Shown here piece by piece: positions 51,759-61,777 of a stretch of DNA of 64,000 nucleotides. The stretch is from Paracoccus saliphilus. GTDB taxonomy: Bacteria > Pseudomonadota > Alphaproteobacteria > Rhodobacterales > Rhodobacteraceae. The translations under genes and the position numbers were made by a program. Each line of letters opens with the position of its first letter. The first letter of the stretch is position 1. The notes under the pieces were generated by a model, which did no database searches, was not told the origin of the DNA, and was given only the letters and a program-made list of their open reading frames with translations. Location of the stretch: positions 191,748 through 255,747 of the forward strand of contig KZ836040.1 in assembly GCA_003255745.1 (NCBI GenBank). The letters run 5' to 3'.

Positions 51759-52805
51759 ATGGCACTGACCCTTACCGATCTGACCGCCCCGCAGGGCTTT
51801 GAACAACTTGTCCTGGCCGAGGACCCGGATGCGGGGCTGCGCGCCCTGATCTGTTTGCATTCGACCGCCTTGGGGCCCGCTGCGGGGGGCTGTCGGATGT
51901 GGCCATATGCCAGCGACGCCGAGGCGATCGACGATGTGACGCGGCTGGCGCGCGGCATGACCTACAAGAACGCCATGGCCGATCTGGGCTTGGGCGGCGG
52001 CAAGGCCGTGATCATCGGCGATGCGCGCAGCGACAAGACCCCGCGCATGATGCAGGCCTTTGGCCGCGCCGTCGATGCCTTGGGCGGGCGATACTGGACG
52101 GCCGAGGATGTCGGCATCTCGCCCGAGGACATGGCCCATGCCGCGGCCGAGACGCGCTTTGCCGTCGGCCTCTCCACTGCCTCGGGGGACCCGTCGCCCT
52201 GGACCGCCGAGGGCGTATTCCGCTGCCTCAAGGTCGGGGTCCGGCACGCGTGCGGGACCGACGACCTGACCGGCCGTCGCGTGCTGGTACAAGGCCTGGG
52301 CCATGTCGGCCTGTCGCTGGCCGAGAAGTTGGCAGCGGCCGGCGCACGGCTGATGGTGACCGACATCCATGCGGCGGCGATGGATGACGCGGCCGCCCGG
52401 CTTGGCGCCACGACCTGCGCACCCGATCAGGTGTTCCAGCAGCAGATGGACATCTTCGCCCCCTGCGCCTTGGGAGGCGTGCTGACGGAAATCACCGCAG
52501 AGGCGCTGACGGCGCGGCTGGTCTGCGGCGCGGCGAACAACCAGCTGGCCAGCACTGACGTCGCGCAGCGGCTGGCTGCGCGCGGCATCACCTACATGCC
52601 CGACTACGTCGTCAACGCGGGCGGCATCATCAGCGTCGCCAGCGAGATCCACGGCAAACCCGACGCCTGGCGGCTGGAGCGGCTGACGGGGATCGCAGGC
52701 CGGATGGACCAGATGCTGACCGTGGCCCGCCAGACGGGACGGTCAACTTCGGACGTCGCTGACGAAATGGTCCAGACAATGCTGTCAGGCCGCCGCGCCG
52801 CCTGA
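51759..52805 (+). CDS. Leucine dehydrogenase (Glu/Leu/Phe/Val dehydrogenase family)
   Basis: A 348-residue NAD-dependent amino acid dehydrogenase. TALGPAAGGCRMWPYASDAEAIDDVTRLARGMTYKNAMADLGLGGGKAVI contains the substrate and catalytic lysines; TAEDVGISPEDMAH, QGLGHVGLSLAEKLAAAGARLMVTD (NAD) and DIFAPCALGGVL match Bacillus leucine dehydrogenase strongly. It interconverts branched amino and keto acids. The start is ATG 51759 after GACAGGAAG, not the TTG two codons earlier. Confidence 0.92.
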   Translation: MALTLTDLTAPQGFEQLVLAEDPDAGLRALICLHSTALGPAAGGCRMWPYASDAEAIDDVTRLARGMTYKNAMADLGLGGGKAVIIGDARSDKTPRMMQAFGRAVDALGGRYWTAEDVGISPEDMAHAAAETRFAVGLSTASGDPSPWTAEGVFRCLKVGVRHACGTDDLTGRRVLVQGLGHVGLSLAEKLAAAGARLMVTDIHAAAMDDAAARLGATTCAPDQVFQQQMDIFAPCALGGVLTEITAEALTARLVCGAANNQLASTDVAQRLAARGITYMPDYVVNAGGIISVASEIHGKPDAWRLERLTGIAGRMDQMLTVARQTGRSTSDVADEMVQTMLSGRRAA

Positions 52806-52822
52806 GCCGGCTCTGGCCACCA

Positions 52823-52846
52823 CCATCCCCCTTCAACGGGGGATGG
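52823..52846. terminator. Hairpin terminator between convergent leucine dehydrogenase and aroB
   Basis: A 9-bp perfect stem (CCATCCCCC/GGGGGATGG) with a TTCAAC loop lies between the two convergent stops. No clear T-run is seen on either side. Confidence 0.55.
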
Positions 52847-52869
52847 CCGGGCTTGACGGTCGGGAAAGA

Positions 52870-53976
52870 TCAGCGCGCCTCGCGCAGCACCGTTTCCAGC
52901 ACGTCGGCCGTCGCGGCATCGCTGACAAAGCTGTCGCCGATGTCCCGCGCCAGCACAAAGCGCAGCTGCCCGTCCACCACCTTCTTGTCCTGCCCCATCA
53001 GCGCGATCAGCGCCGCGTCGTCCGGCAGCGTGCCCGGGATCGCGGACAGCCGCGCCGGCAGCCCCATCTGCCGCAGATGCGCCAGCACCCGGCTTGGCGC
53101 CTCCTGCGGGCACAGGCCCATACGCGCCGACAGGTCAAAGGCCAGCGCGCAGCCGATGGCAACACCCTCGCCATGCAGCAGCCGGTCGGAATAGCCTGTC
53201 GCGGCCTCCAGCGCATGCCCGAAGGTATGGCCCAGGTTCAGCAGCGCGCGTTCGCCCTGTTCCGTCTCGTCGCGGGTGACGATGCCCGCCTTCATGGCGA
53301 CCGAATGGGCGACCGCGTGCTGGCGCAGGGCCTTGTCGTCGCGCAGGCGCGGCCCGTTCTTCTCCAGCCAGGCAAAGAAATCCGCATCCCCCAGCAGGCC
53401 GTACTTCGCGACCTCACCATAACCGGCTAGGAAGTCGCGCGGGCTCAGCGTGTCCAGCACGTCGATATCGGCCAGGACCAGCGACGGCTGGTGAAAGGCG
53501 CCGATCAGGTTCTTGCCGTGGCCGCTGTTGATCCCGGTCTTGCCGCCGACGCTGCTGTCCACCTGCGCCAGCAGCGTTGTCGGCACCTGAACAAAGCGGA
53601 CGCCGCGCCGCAGGATGGCCGCCGCAAATCCGACCAGGTCCCCGATCACGCCGCCCCCAAGTGCCAGAACGACGTCGCGCCGCTCGACCTTCTGCTCCAG
53701 CAGCCACTCGACGCAAGATTGCAGGTGGGTCCAGCTTTTCGTGCCCTCGCCCGCCGGCAGGACCAGCGCCTGACTGGCGATGCCAGCGGCGGTCAGCGCG
53801 TCCTGAAGCGGTTCCAGGTGCAGCCCGGCCACGGTGGCATCGGTGACGATCGCCACGCGCGGCCGCGCCAGCAGCGGCGCGATCTGTTTGCCGGCGTCGG
53901 CCAGCAGGCCAGAGCCGATACGGACGTCATAGGCGCGGTCGCCCAGGGGCACATGGACGGTGACAGGGTCGAGCAT
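52870..53976 (-). CDS. aroB: 3-dehydroquinate synthase
   Basis: A 368-residue shikimate-pathway enzyme converting DAHP to 3-dehydroquinate. GGGVIGDLVGFAAAILRRGV, QVPTTLLAQVDSSVGGKTGIN, NLGHTFGHALEA and LLHGEGVAIGCALA give the NAD and zinc-binding residues. It starts 6 bases after aroK stops, the usual aroK-aroB pair. Full length. Confidence 0.97.
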   Translation of the reverse strand: MLDPVTVHVPLGDRAYDVRIGSGLLADAGKQIAPLLARPRVAIVTDATVAGLHLEPLQDALTAAGIASQALVLPAGEGTKSWTHLQSCVEWLLEQKVERRDVVLALGGGVIGDLVGFAAAILRRGVRFVQVPTTLLAQVDSSVGGKTGINSGHGKNLIGAFHQPSLVLADIDVLDTLSPRDFLAGYGEVAKYGLLGDADFFAWLEKNGPRLRDDKALRQHAVAHSVAMKAGIVTRDETEQGERALLNLGHTFGHALEAATGYSDRLLHGEGVAIGCALAFDLSARMGLCPQEAPSRVLAHLRQMGLPARLSAIPGTLPDDAALIALMGQDKKVVDGQLRFVLARDIGDSFVSDAATADVLETVLREAR

Positions 53977-53982
53977 GGTGGA

Positions 53983-54528
53983 TCAGCCTTCGATCAGATA
54001 AGGGTCGGCCGCACGCAGCGCCGCGATCAGCCGCGCGGTCGAGGTGTCGATGCTGTCCCCCGCGCGCGAGATAAATTCCAGCTCGGCCTGGGCATAGACC
54101 GGGCTGCGTTCAGCCAGCAGGCGCAACAGCGTACCCTTGGGGTCGGCGGTCTGCAGCAGCGGCCGCGTGGGGCGCTGGCGCACGCGCTGCCACAGCGTTT
54201 CGGGGTCGCAGTTCAGCCAGACCGACATGCCGGACGCTGCGATCAGGGCGCGGTTTGCGGGCTGCATCCAGGCCCCGCCCCCGGTCGAGATCACCGACGC
54301 CCGTCCCGCCAGCAGCCGGGCCAGCACCTGCGCCTCGCGGGCGCGAAAGAACATTTCTCCGTCGCGGGCGAAGATCTCGGTGATGGTCATGGCGGCGGCC
54401 GCCTCGATCTCGGCGTCGGAATCGGTAAAAGGCACGTGCAGCCGCCGGGCAAGCTCGGTCCCCAGGGCCGTCTTGCCGGCCCCCATCATTCCGATCAGCA
54501 CGATATGGCGCGTCAACCGCTTGGTCAT
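53983..54528 (-). CDS. aroK: Shikimate kinase
   Basis: A 181-residue kinase. Walker A is GMMGAGKTALG; FTDSDAEIE and STGGGAWMQ bind shikimate; RPTRPLLQ is the lid. ATG 54528 (MTKRLTRHIV) gives normal length; the longer in-frame start at 54624 adds non-conserved sequence. It is the first gene of aroK-aroB and diverges from the small membrane-protein gene at 54655. Confidence 0.96.
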   Translation of the reverse strand: MTKRLTRHIVLIGMMGAGKTALGTELARRLHVPFTDSDAEIEAAAAMTITEIFARDGEMFFRAREAQVLARLLAGRASVISTGGGAWMQPANRALIAASGMSVWLNCDPETLWQRVRQRPTRPLLQTADPKGTLLRLLAERSPVYAQAELEFISRAGDSIDTSTARLIAALRAADPYLIEG

Positions 54529-54654
54529 TTCCTGCCCCCGACAATCGGCTGACTGAATGACGTGATCTTTCGGAAATTGCCATATATATTCGCGGCGAGC
54601 CGGCATCAGACCGGCCGATGACAATGAAAATGCGGTCGAGCAAAGGCGAATTCG

Positions 54655-54849
54655 ATGCGGATGTTGAAGCTACTGGTTGTGCTGATTCTGGCGGCGCTGA
54701 TCGGCTTGGCCGGTTACGCCTACTTTGGCGACCTGACCCCGACACGGACCGAGGTGCGCCGCCCGCTGGACCCCGCCGCCGTTGCGCCCGCCCCGTCCAC
54801 ATCGCCGGAACCTGCCACCGATGCCACAGTCGAGTCCGCCAGTGAATGA
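54655..54849 (+). CDS. Small single-pass membrane protein
   Basis: A 64-residue protein with one N-terminal helix (MRMLKLLVVLILAALIGLAG) and a Pro/Ala/Thr-rich tail without domain features. Ribosome binding site AAAGGCG precedes it by 6 bases. It overlaps the next gene by 8 bases if that gene starts at GTG 54842, and is probably the first gene of a unit ending in xerD. Function unknown. Confidence 0.6.
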   Translation: MRMLKLLVVLILAALIGLAGYAYFGDLTPTRTEVRRPLDPAAVAPAPSTSPEPATDATVESASE

Positions 54850-56341
54850 TCGTCCCATTCCTTTGCGCCGCCCCTGGCCCGCGCTGACGCTGGTGGGACT
54901 GCTGGCGCTGCTGCCCCTGCATGCGTCCGCCCAGCAGCAGCCCCTGTCGGCCAGCGACTGGCTGTCGGGCAGCGTGCAGGGGCCGCCGCGCGAATCCTCG
55001 GCCTGGCGGCCGGGGGATCAGCGGCCGCCGCATCCTCGCCCCTCGCGTCCCAAGCCCGTGGCCGAAAGCGGCGATGTCGGGCGCGTGCAGGTCACGCGGC
55101 TGGACCAGGGCGACCCGGATCAGACCGGCACCCTCAGCCCGCGGCGCGCGGGCCTGCCGGCCGATCTGTGGGCAGGCAGCGATGCTGAAACATTGGCGCA
55201 GATGGTGCTGGCGACGCCCGCGCGCCTGCAGGCGATGCAGGCGCTGATGAAGCGGCTGCTGACGGCTCAACTGGCCCCGCCGCAGGGTGGCGACAATCCC
55301 GCCGGCCCCAAGGGAGAGTTGTTCCTGGCCCGTGCCGACCGCCTGCTGGACATGGGCGCGCTGGACGATGCCCAGGCCCTGCTGGTGGCCGCAGGCCCCG
55401 GCAATCCCGAAATCTTTCGCCGGATGTTCGACATCGCCCTGCTGGAGGGGGACGAGGGGCGCGCCTGCGACATCATGAACGGCACCCCCGGCATCGCCCC
55501 CAGCTTTGCCGCGCGCATCTTCTGCCTGGCGCAGACCGGGGATTGGGCCGCGGCCGCCATCAGCCTGCACGGGGCCGAGGCGCTTGGCCTGGTCAACGAG
55601 CGTCAGGCGATCATGCTGACCCATTTCCTGGACGATGCCTTTGTGGACGGCGCCGATCTGCTGCAACCGGCCGAGCGCCTGACGCCGCTGGAATTCCGCA
55701 TCCACGAGGCGATCGGCCAGCCCATGCCCACGGTCCCGCTGCCGGTGGCCTTTGCGCAGTCGGACCTGCGGCTCAACAGCGGCTTTAAGGCGCGGGTCGA
55801 GGCGGCCGAGCGGCTGGCCCGCACCGGCGCCCTGCCCGCGGCGCGGCTGCGCCAGATCTACGCCGAGCAGCGTCCGGCAGCCTCGGGTGGAGTTTGGGAA
55901 CGCGCGGCCGTTATGCGCACACTGGAAGCGGCGCTGGCCAGCGGCGACGTCAGCCAGGCCCTGCCCCGCGCGTTCGACGAATTCCGTGCCGCCGGCATGG
56001 CGGACCTTCTGGCGGGCATGGTGGCAGCCGACCTGCCGCCCGGCAGCGATGATGAACAAGCGTCCCAGATCACCAACCTGCTGCGCGCCTGGCAGGGGCT
56101 GCCCGGTGCCACGCCGCCCGAACCGGATCCGGGCCTTGCCGCGCCCCAGCCCGAGGCGCCGCAGGCGCAGCGGGGCGAGGCGCTGCTGACGGCGATGGCC
56201 GATGTCGACGCCGGGCTGGAAGGCGATCTGGCCCGCGCAGGCCGCGGCATCGCCATGCTGCGCGCCCTGGGCCTGGCCCAGGATGCCGACCGGGCCCAAG
56301 CCCAGATCACGCTGCTGCCGCAGATGACGGAAACGCCATGA
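54842..56341 (+). CDS. Secreted alpha-helical protein of unknown function, coupled to xerD
   Basis: A 499-residue protein with a signal peptide (PWPALTLVGLLALLPLHASAQ). The mature part begins with a Pro-rich low-complexity region, followed by helix-rich Ala/Leu repeats (e.g. RADRLLDMGALDDAQALLVAAGPGNPEIF) that look like tetratricopeptide or similar alpha-solenoid repeats. GTG 54842 is the most plausible start because it directly precedes the signal peptide; ATG 54821 is an alternative. It overlaps xerD by ATGA. No catalytic motif is visible. Confidence 0.65.
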   Translation: MNDRPIPLRRPWPALTLVGLLALLPLHASAQQQPLSASDWLSGSVQGPPRESSAWRPGDQRPPHPRPSRPKPVAESGDVGRVQVTRLDQGDPDQTGTLSPRRAGLPADLWAGSDAETLAQMVLATPARLQAMQALMKRLLTAQLAPPQGGDNPAGPKGELFLARADRLLDMGALDDAQALLVAAGPGNPEIFRRMFDIALLEGDEGRACDIMNGTPGIAPSFAARIFCLAQTGDWAAAAISLHGAEALGLVNERQAIMLTHFLDDAFVDGADLLQPAERLTPLEFRIHEAIGQPMPTVPLPVAFAQSDLRLNSGFKARVEAAERLARTGALPAARLRQIYAEQRPAASGGVWERAAVMRTLEAALASGDVSQALPRAFDEFRAAGMADLLAGMVAADLPPGSDDEQASQITNLLRAWQGLPGATPPEPDPGLAAPQPEAPQAQRGEALLTAMADVDAGLEGDLARAGRGIAMLRALGLAQDADRAQAQITLLPQMTETP

Positions 56342-57318
56342 GCGAGGCCGCCGACCGCCAGAAGATCTCGGCCTTTCTGGATGCGCAGGCCGCCGAAGCC
56401 GGGGCCGCGCGCAACACGCTGCTGGCCTATGGCCGCGACCTGCGGGACCTGTCGGACTGGCTGTCGGGACGCGGTTTGGCGCTGGCGGGGCTGACCCGCG
56501 ACCAGGTCGAGGATTACCTGGCCCATTGCGACGCCCAGGGCCTGTCGCGCGCCACCCGTGCGCGCCGCTTGTCGGCCATCCGGCAATTCACCCGCTTTGC
56601 ACTGGAAGAAGGCTGGCGCGAGGACGATCCGGCCATCCGCATCTCGGGACCGGGCCGGGCCAAGCGCCTGCCCAAGACGCTGAGCCGGGATGAGATCGAC
56701 GCCCTTCTGGCCGCCGCCCCCCGCATCGGCCGCAGCCCTCAGGACCGCGCCCGAAACCTGTGCCTGATGGAAATGCTCTATGCCACGGGAATGCGGGTCA
56801 GCGAACTGGTGACGCTGCCCGTCGCCGGGTGCCGGGGCGATCCCGCGGTGCTGGTCGTGAAGGGCAAGGGCGGCAAGGACCGGCTGGTGCCGCTTGGCGC
56901 GCCAGCCCGCGCGGCGCTGGGCGACTGGCTGGCGCTGCGCGATGCGGCGCCGCAGGGCAGCCAGTTGCACAAGCTGCTGGCGGCACGGGGCGCGCGCTGG
57001 CTGTTTCCCGCCCCCGGCGCCGCGGGTCACCTGCCGCGGCAGAGCATGTCGCGGCTGCTGCACCAGATCGCGGTCGAGGCGGGGCTGGACCCGACGCGGG
57101 TCACGCCCCATGTCATCCGGCACGCCTTTGCGACCCATCTGCTGGAGGGCGGCGCCGATCTGCGCACCATCCAGATGCTGCTGGGCCATGCCGACCTGGG
57201 CACGACCGAGATCTATACCCACGTCATGGGCCACCGCATGCGCGACCTGGTCCTGAACCATCATCCGCTGGCGCGCGTTGCCGATGAAGGCGCACCCCAG
57301 CCCGATCCCTCAACCTGA
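56338..57318 (+). CDS. xerD: Tyrosine recombinase XerD
   Basis: A 326-residue site-specific recombinase that resolves chromosome dimers at dif with XerC. The N-terminal SAM-like DNA-binding domain is followed by the catalytic R (ATGMRVSEL), K (VKGKGGKDR), HxxR (PHVIRHAFATHLLEGGADLRTIQ), H and nucleophile Tyr (LLGHADLGTTEIYTHV). It is about 25 residues longer than E. coli XerD because of an insertion before SRLLHQ. XerC is not in the window; the XerD name is by similarity. Confidence 0.9.
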   Translation: MSEAADRQKISAFLDAQAAEAGAARNTLLAYGRDLRDLSDWLSGRGLALAGLTRDQVEDYLAHCDAQGLSRATRARRLSAIRQFTRFALEEGWREDDPAIRISGPGRAKRLPKTLSRDEIDALLAAAPRIGRSPQDRARNLCLMEMLYATGMRVSELVTLPVAGCRGDPAVLVVKGKGGKDRLVPLGAPARAALGDWLALRDAAPQGSQLHKLLAARGARWLFPAPGAAGHLPRQSMSRLLHQIAVEAGLDPTRVTPHVIRHAFATHLLEGGADLRTIQMLLGHADLGTTEIYTHVMGHRMRDLVLNHHPLARVADEGAPQPDPST

Positions 57319-57328
57319 ACCGGACCCT

Positions 57329-58657
57329 ATGGACGACCCTTCCAGTACCTTCGATGCCGCAATGTGGATCACCGGCGCGGCCATCGTTCTTCTGCTTGCC
57401 ATGTCGGCCTTCTTTTCAGGCTCGGAAACAGCGCTGACCGCGGCCAGCCGCGCCAAGCTGCGGTCGCGCGCCGACAAGGGGGACGCGGGCGCCGAAACCG
57501 CGCTGCTTGTCACCTCGGACAGCGAACGGCTGATCGGCGCCATCCTTTTGGGCAACAACGTCGTCAACATCCTGTCGGCCAGCCTGGCCACCGCGATGTT
57601 CACCCGGCTGATCGGCGGCAGCGGCGTGGCCATCGCCACCCTGGTGATGACCGTTCTGGTTCTGATCTTTTCCGAGGTGATGCCCAAGACCTATGCAATT
57701 TCGGCCCCGGAGAATGTGGCCAGCATGGTCGCCCGCCCCATCCGGGTCCTGACCATCGTCCTGTCGCCCGTGGTCAGCGTGGTCCGCATGATCGTGCGCG
57801 GCATCCTGTCGATCTTCGGGCTGAAGACCGATCCCGGCTCTCACATGTTCTCGGTCGAGGAAGAGATCGCGGGCGCCCTGTCGATCGGCCATGCCTCGGG
57901 CGCGGTGCTGAAGGAGGATCGCGACCGCCTGCTGGGTGCGCTGGACCTAGGCAACCGCACCGTCGAAGAGATCATGCGCCACCGCAGCGAGATCCAGATG
58001 ATCGACGGGGACCTGCCGCCGGAAAAGATCCTGGAAACCGTGCTGGCCAGCCCCCACACCCGCCTGCCCGTCTATCGCCAGGAACGCGAGAACATTGTGG
58101 GCGTCGTCCATGCCAAGGACCTGCTGCGCGCCGTCAATCGCGCCGTGCGCGATGCGGGCGACCCGTCGGCAGCGCGGCGGTTCGACATCATGGCGGTGGT
58201 CATGCCCCCATATTTCGTTCCCGAAACCAGCGCGCTGGACGAACAGATGCGCGAATTCCTCAAGCGGCGGACGCATTTCGCCCTGGTGGTCGATGAATAC
58301 GGATCCTTGCGCGGCCTGATCACGCTGGAGGACATCCTTGAGGAAATCGTGGGCGAGATCGCCGACGAACATGACACCGAGGAGGACCAGACCCTGCGTC
58401 CGAACGCCCAGGGCGACTACCTGGTGGAAGGCGGGATGACCATCCGCGACCTCAACCGCCAACTGGACTGGACCCTGCCCGACGAGGAGGCGAACACCAT
58501 CGCGGGCCTGGTGATCCACATGGCGCAATCGATCCCGGAACAGGGCCAGGTGTTCAGCTTTCACGGCTACCGGTTCGAGGTCGTCACGCGACGGGAAAAT
58601 CGGATCACCCGGCTGCGAATCCGGCCAATCCTGCCCCTGAAAGGTGACGAAGGTTAG
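57329..58657 (+). CDS. Hemolysin/CorC family transporter (DUF21-CBS-CorC_HlyC)
   Basis: A 442-residue membrane protein. The N-terminal DUF21 domain has four helices ([18 protein letters not shown] signature), then two CBS domains ([13 protein letters not shown] to VHAKDLL, and [28 protein letters not shown]) and a C-terminal CorC_HlyC domain ([27 protein letters not shown]). Such proteins are linked to Mg/Co efflux. ATG 57329 (MDDPSST) is chosen; the frame continues back into xerD. Confidence 0.92.
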   Translation: MDDPSSTFDAAMWITGAAIVLLLAMSAFFSGSETALTAASRAKLRSRADKGDAGAETALLVTSDSERLIGAILLGNNVVNILSASLATAMFTRLIGGSGVAIATLVMTVLVLIFSEVMPKTYAISAPENVASMVARPIRVLTIVLSPVVSVVRMIVRGILSIFGLKTDPGSHMFSVEEEIAGALSIGHASGAVLKEDRDRLLGALDLGNRTVEEIMRHRSEIQMIDGDLPPEKILETVLASPHTRLPVYRQERENIVGVVHAKDLLRAVNRAVRDAGDPSAARRFDIMAVVMPPYFVPETSALDEQMREFLKRRTHFALVVDEYGSLRGLITLEDILEEIVGEIADEHDTEEDQTLRPNAQGDYLVEGGMTIRDLNRQLDWTLPDEEANTIAGLVIHMAQSIPEQGQVFSFHGYRFEVVTRRENRITRLRIRPILPLKGDEG

Positions 58658-58740
58658 CCTTTTGCGGGGGCCGCGTGGCTTGCAACCGGACGGCCCAACG
58701 CCTAACAGAACGGCATCAACCTTTGCCCCAAGGGATCGTC

Positions 58741-60759
58741 ATGGACATCGCAGCCCGCCGCACCGCCAACCCCGACCACTGGAACCTGGCCAGCGCAATC
58801 CGCGTGCTGTCCATGGACGCGGTCGAGGCCGCCAATTCCGGCCATCCCGGCATGCCGATGGGCATGGCGGACGTGGCGACGGTCCTGTTCCGCAACCACC
58901 TGAAGTTCGATGCCTCGGCCCCGAACTGGTTCGACCGCGACCGGTTCGTGCTGTCGGCGGGCCACGGCTCGATGCTGATCTATTCGCTGCTGCATCTGAC
59001 CGGATATGAGCAGATGACGCTGGACCAGGTCCGCAACTTCCGCCAGCTGGGCGCGATCACCGCGGGCCACCCGGAGTACGGTCATGTCGAGGGCGTGGAA
59101 ACCACCACCGGCCCCTTGGGCCAGGGCATCGCCACCGCCGTGGGCATGGCCATTGCCGAAGAGGCGCTGCGGGCGGAATACGGTGCCGCGCTCTGCGACC
59201 ACCGCACCTGGGTCATCGCCGGCGACGGCTGCCTGATGGAGGGCATCAGCCATGAGGCGATCGCCCTTGCCGGTCACCAGCAGCTGAGCCGCCTGATCGT
59301 GCTGTGGGACAACAACGACATCACCATCGACGGCCGCGTCAGCCTGTCGGACAGGACCGATCAGCATGCCCGCTTTGCCGCCGCCGGCTGGCGCGTGCTG
59401 TCCTGCGACGGCCATGACGCTGCCGACATTGACCGCGCCCTGTCCGAGGCCGCGCAGGATGACGGGCGCCCGACGCTGGTCGATTGCAAGACGATCATCG
59501 GCTTTGGCTCTCCCAACCGCGCCGACAGCAGCAAGGCGCATGGATCGCCCCTGGGACGCGACGAGATCGCGGCCACGCGCGAGGTCTATGGCTGGAGCCA
59601 CGAGCCCTTCGTGATCCCCGACCAGATCCTGTCGGACTGGCGCAAGATCGGCCAGCGCGGTGCCGAGGCCCGCGCCGCCTGGAATGAGCGCGTGGACGCG
59701 CTGTCGGCTGATCACCGCGACGACTTCGCCCGCCGCATCGGCAACGAGGTCAACCCGGCGCTGGAAACGGTGATCCGCGACTTCAAGGGCAAGACCCTGC
59801 AGGACAAGCCCAAGGTCGCCACTCGCAAGGCATCGGAAAATGTACTGGAGGCCCTGAACGCCCAGATGGCCGAAAATTTCGGCGGCTCGGCCGACCTGAC
59901 CGGGTCCAACAACACCAAGACCAGCGGTCACGGCGTCTTCGGCCCCGACAACCGCACCGGGCGCTATCTGCATTACGGCATCCGCGAACACGGCATGGCG
60001 GCCGCGATGAACGGCATCTGGCTGCATGGCGGCTTCCGTCCCTATGGCGGCACCTTCCTGACCTTCACCGACTATGCGCGGGGCGCCATGCGCCTGTCGT
60101 CGCTGATGGGCCTGCCGGTCGTCTATGTCATGACCCATGACAGCATCGGCCTGGGCGAGGATGGGCCGACCCACCAGCCGGTCGAGCATCTGGCCCTGTG
60201 CCGCGCCACGCCAAACACGCTGGTGCTGCGCCCCTGCGACCAGATCGAGACCGCCGAGGCCTGGGAGATCGCCTTGTCGCAGGACGCGACGCCGTCGGTT
60301 CTTGCGCTGTCGCGCCAGAACCTGCCCACCCTGCGCCAGGACGCGGGCGAAAACCTGACCGCCAAGGGCGCCTATGTCTTGCGCGAGGCGACCGCCGCGC
60401 CCCAGGTCGTGCTGATGGCGACCGGCTCCGAGGTCGAGATCGCCGTCGCGGCCCGCGACGCGCTGGAGGCCGAGGGCGTCGCCACGCGCGTCGTGTCGGT
60501 TCCGTCGATGGAACTGTTCCGCGAACAGCCCGCCGACTACCGGGCCGAGGTCCTGCCCGCCGGCACCGTCCGCATCGCCATCGAAGCGGCGGTCCGCCAG
60601 CCCTGGGACTGGCTGCTGCTGGGTGAGCGCGGCCAGGAGGCCAGGTCCGCCTTCATCGGCATGGAGGGCTTTGGCGCCTCGGGCCCGGCGCCCGAGCTCT
60701 ACAAGGCCTTCGGCATCACGGCCGAGGCCGCGGTCGAGCGGGCCAAGGCGCTTTTGTGA
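58741..60759 (+). CDS. tkt: Transketolase
   Basis: A 672-residue ThDP enzyme of the pentose-phosphate pathway. [37 protein letters not shown], ThDP motif [20 protein letters not shown] to [11 protein letters not shown] and the pyrimidine-domain [38 protein letters not shown] are present. ATG 58741 follows AAGGG. It appears monocistronic. Confidence 0.97.
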   Translation: MDIAARRTANPDHWNLASAIRVLSMDAVEAANSGHPGMPMGMADVATVLFRNHLKFDASAPNWFDRDRFVLSAGHGSMLIYSLLHLTGYEQMTLDQVRNFRQLGAITAGHPEYGHVEGVETTTGPLGQGIATAVGMAIAEEALRAEYGAALCDHRTWVIAGDGCLMEGISHEAIALAGHQQLSRLIVLWDNNDITIDGRVSLSDRTDQHARFAAAGWRVLSCDGHDAADIDRALSEAAQDDGRPTLVDCKTIIGFGSPNRADSSKAHGSPLGRDEIAATREVYGWSHEPFVIPDQILSDWRKIGQRGAEARAAWNERVDALSADHRDDFARRIGNEVNPALETVIRDFKGKTLQDKPKVATRKASENVLEALNAQMAENFGGSADLTGSNNTKTSGHGVFGPDNRTGRYLHYGIREHGMAAAMNGIWLHGGFRPYGGTFLTFTDYARGAMRLSSLMGLPVVYVMTHDSIGLGEDGPTHQPVEHLALCRATPNTLVLRPCDQIETAEAWEIALSQDATPSVLALSRQNLPTLRQDAGENLTAKGAYVLREATAAPQVVLMATGSEVEIAVAARDALEAEGVATRVVSVPSMELFREQPADYRAEVLPAGTVRIAIEAAVRQPWDWLLLGERGQEARSAFIGMEGFGASGPAPELYKAFGITAEAAVERAKALL

Positions 60760-60838
60760 GCCAAGGCCTAGCCTTGGGCGGGGTGTTCCGGGTGACAGGG
60801 CATGACGCCCATGCGGCCACCCGGAGGCATCCCGTCTG

Positions 60839-61777
60839 ATGCGGGCCTTGGCACGCAGCTTTGCGATGGGCCGGCGCGGTTTTCTGCGCCGCCCCGGCAC
60901 CGATCAGGCACGCGGCATCGCGCTGCTGCTGGCGGCGATCCTGGGCTTCACGCTGATGGACGCGACCGCCAAGCACCTGACCCAGACCTATCACCCCGTT
61001 CAGGTCATCTGGGTGCGGTTCGTCGGCAACCTGCTGATCTTTGTGCTGATCTTCCGTCAGGCACTGCCGCCCCTGCTGCGCACCCGCCATCCCGCCGCGC
61101 AATTCGCGCGGTCGCTGATGCAGCTTGGCTCCGTCGGGCTGTTCTTCACCTCGCTGCAGTTCATAGGCCTGGCCGAAGCAACCGCAATCATGGACCTGAA
61201 CCCGGTCCTGATCACCCTTGGCGCGGCGCTGTTCCTGGGTGAGCGGATCGGCCCCCGGCGCATCGCGGGCATCGCTGCGGCATTGGTCGGTGCCATGCTG
61301 ATCATCCGGCCGGGCCTTGGGGTCTTCCAACCGGCGGCCTTGCTGCCGTTGGCGGGGGCGTTCACCTTTGCCGCGGGCGCGCTGCTGACCCGAATGGTGC
61401 GGGGCGATTCCGTGGCCACTTCGGTCCTGTGGTCGGCGATCGTGGGCAGCATCGCCTCCAGCCTGCTGGTCCCGTTCTTCTGGCAGCCGGTGGCGGGGGC
61501 GGATCTATGGGCCTTTGTTTTGCTTGCCGCCTTTGGCACGGCAAGCCAGTACCTGTTGGTCCAAGCCTTCAGCGCCGCCGAGGCAGGGGCGCTGGCGCCT
61601 TTCGGTTATACCGGGCTGATCTGGGCCGGGCTTTGGGGATGGCTGTTCTTTGGCCAGCTTCCCGATATCTGGACCCTGGCCGGGGCGACCCTTATCGTAG
61701 GCGCGGGGCTTTACGTGTGGTCGCGCGAGGCCCGTGCGGCAAAAGAGGACCCATGCGCGACGACCGACCCTCGCTGA
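60839..61777 (+). CDS. DMT/EamA family transporter
   Basis: A 312-residue membrane protein with ten helices in two EamA repeats (LLLAAILGFTLMDATAKHLTQ at about residue 30 and GAFTFAAGALLTRMVRGDSVA at about residue 165). The substrate is unknown; the family exports amino acids, nucleotides or other metabolites. CGGAGG lies before ATG 60839. It overlaps the following acyltransferase by 25 bases, so the two are co-transcribed. Confidence 0.9.
   Translation: MRALARSFAMGRRGFLRRPGTDQARGIALLLAAILGFTLMDATAKHLTQTYHPVQVIWVRFVGNLLIFVLIFRQALPPLLRTRHPAAQFARSLMQLGSVGLFFTSLQFIGLAEATAIMDLNPVLITLGAALFLGERIGPRRIAGIAAALVGAMLIIRPGLGVFQPAALLPLAGAFTFAAGALLTRMVRGDSVATSVLWSAIVGSIASSLLVPFFWQPVAGADLWAFVLLAAFGTASQYLLVQAFSAAEAGALAPFGYTGLIWAGLWGWLFFGQLPDIWTLAGATLIVGAGLYVWSREARAAKEDPCATTDPR

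Noticed and set aside
51597..54573. A 15-base repeat GACGTGATCTTTCGG at 51597-51611 and 54559-54573, both intergenic.
   Set aside because: One or two 15-mer repeats are expected by chance in 64 kb, and flanking bases and positions relative to genes do not match, so I do not claim a shared operator.
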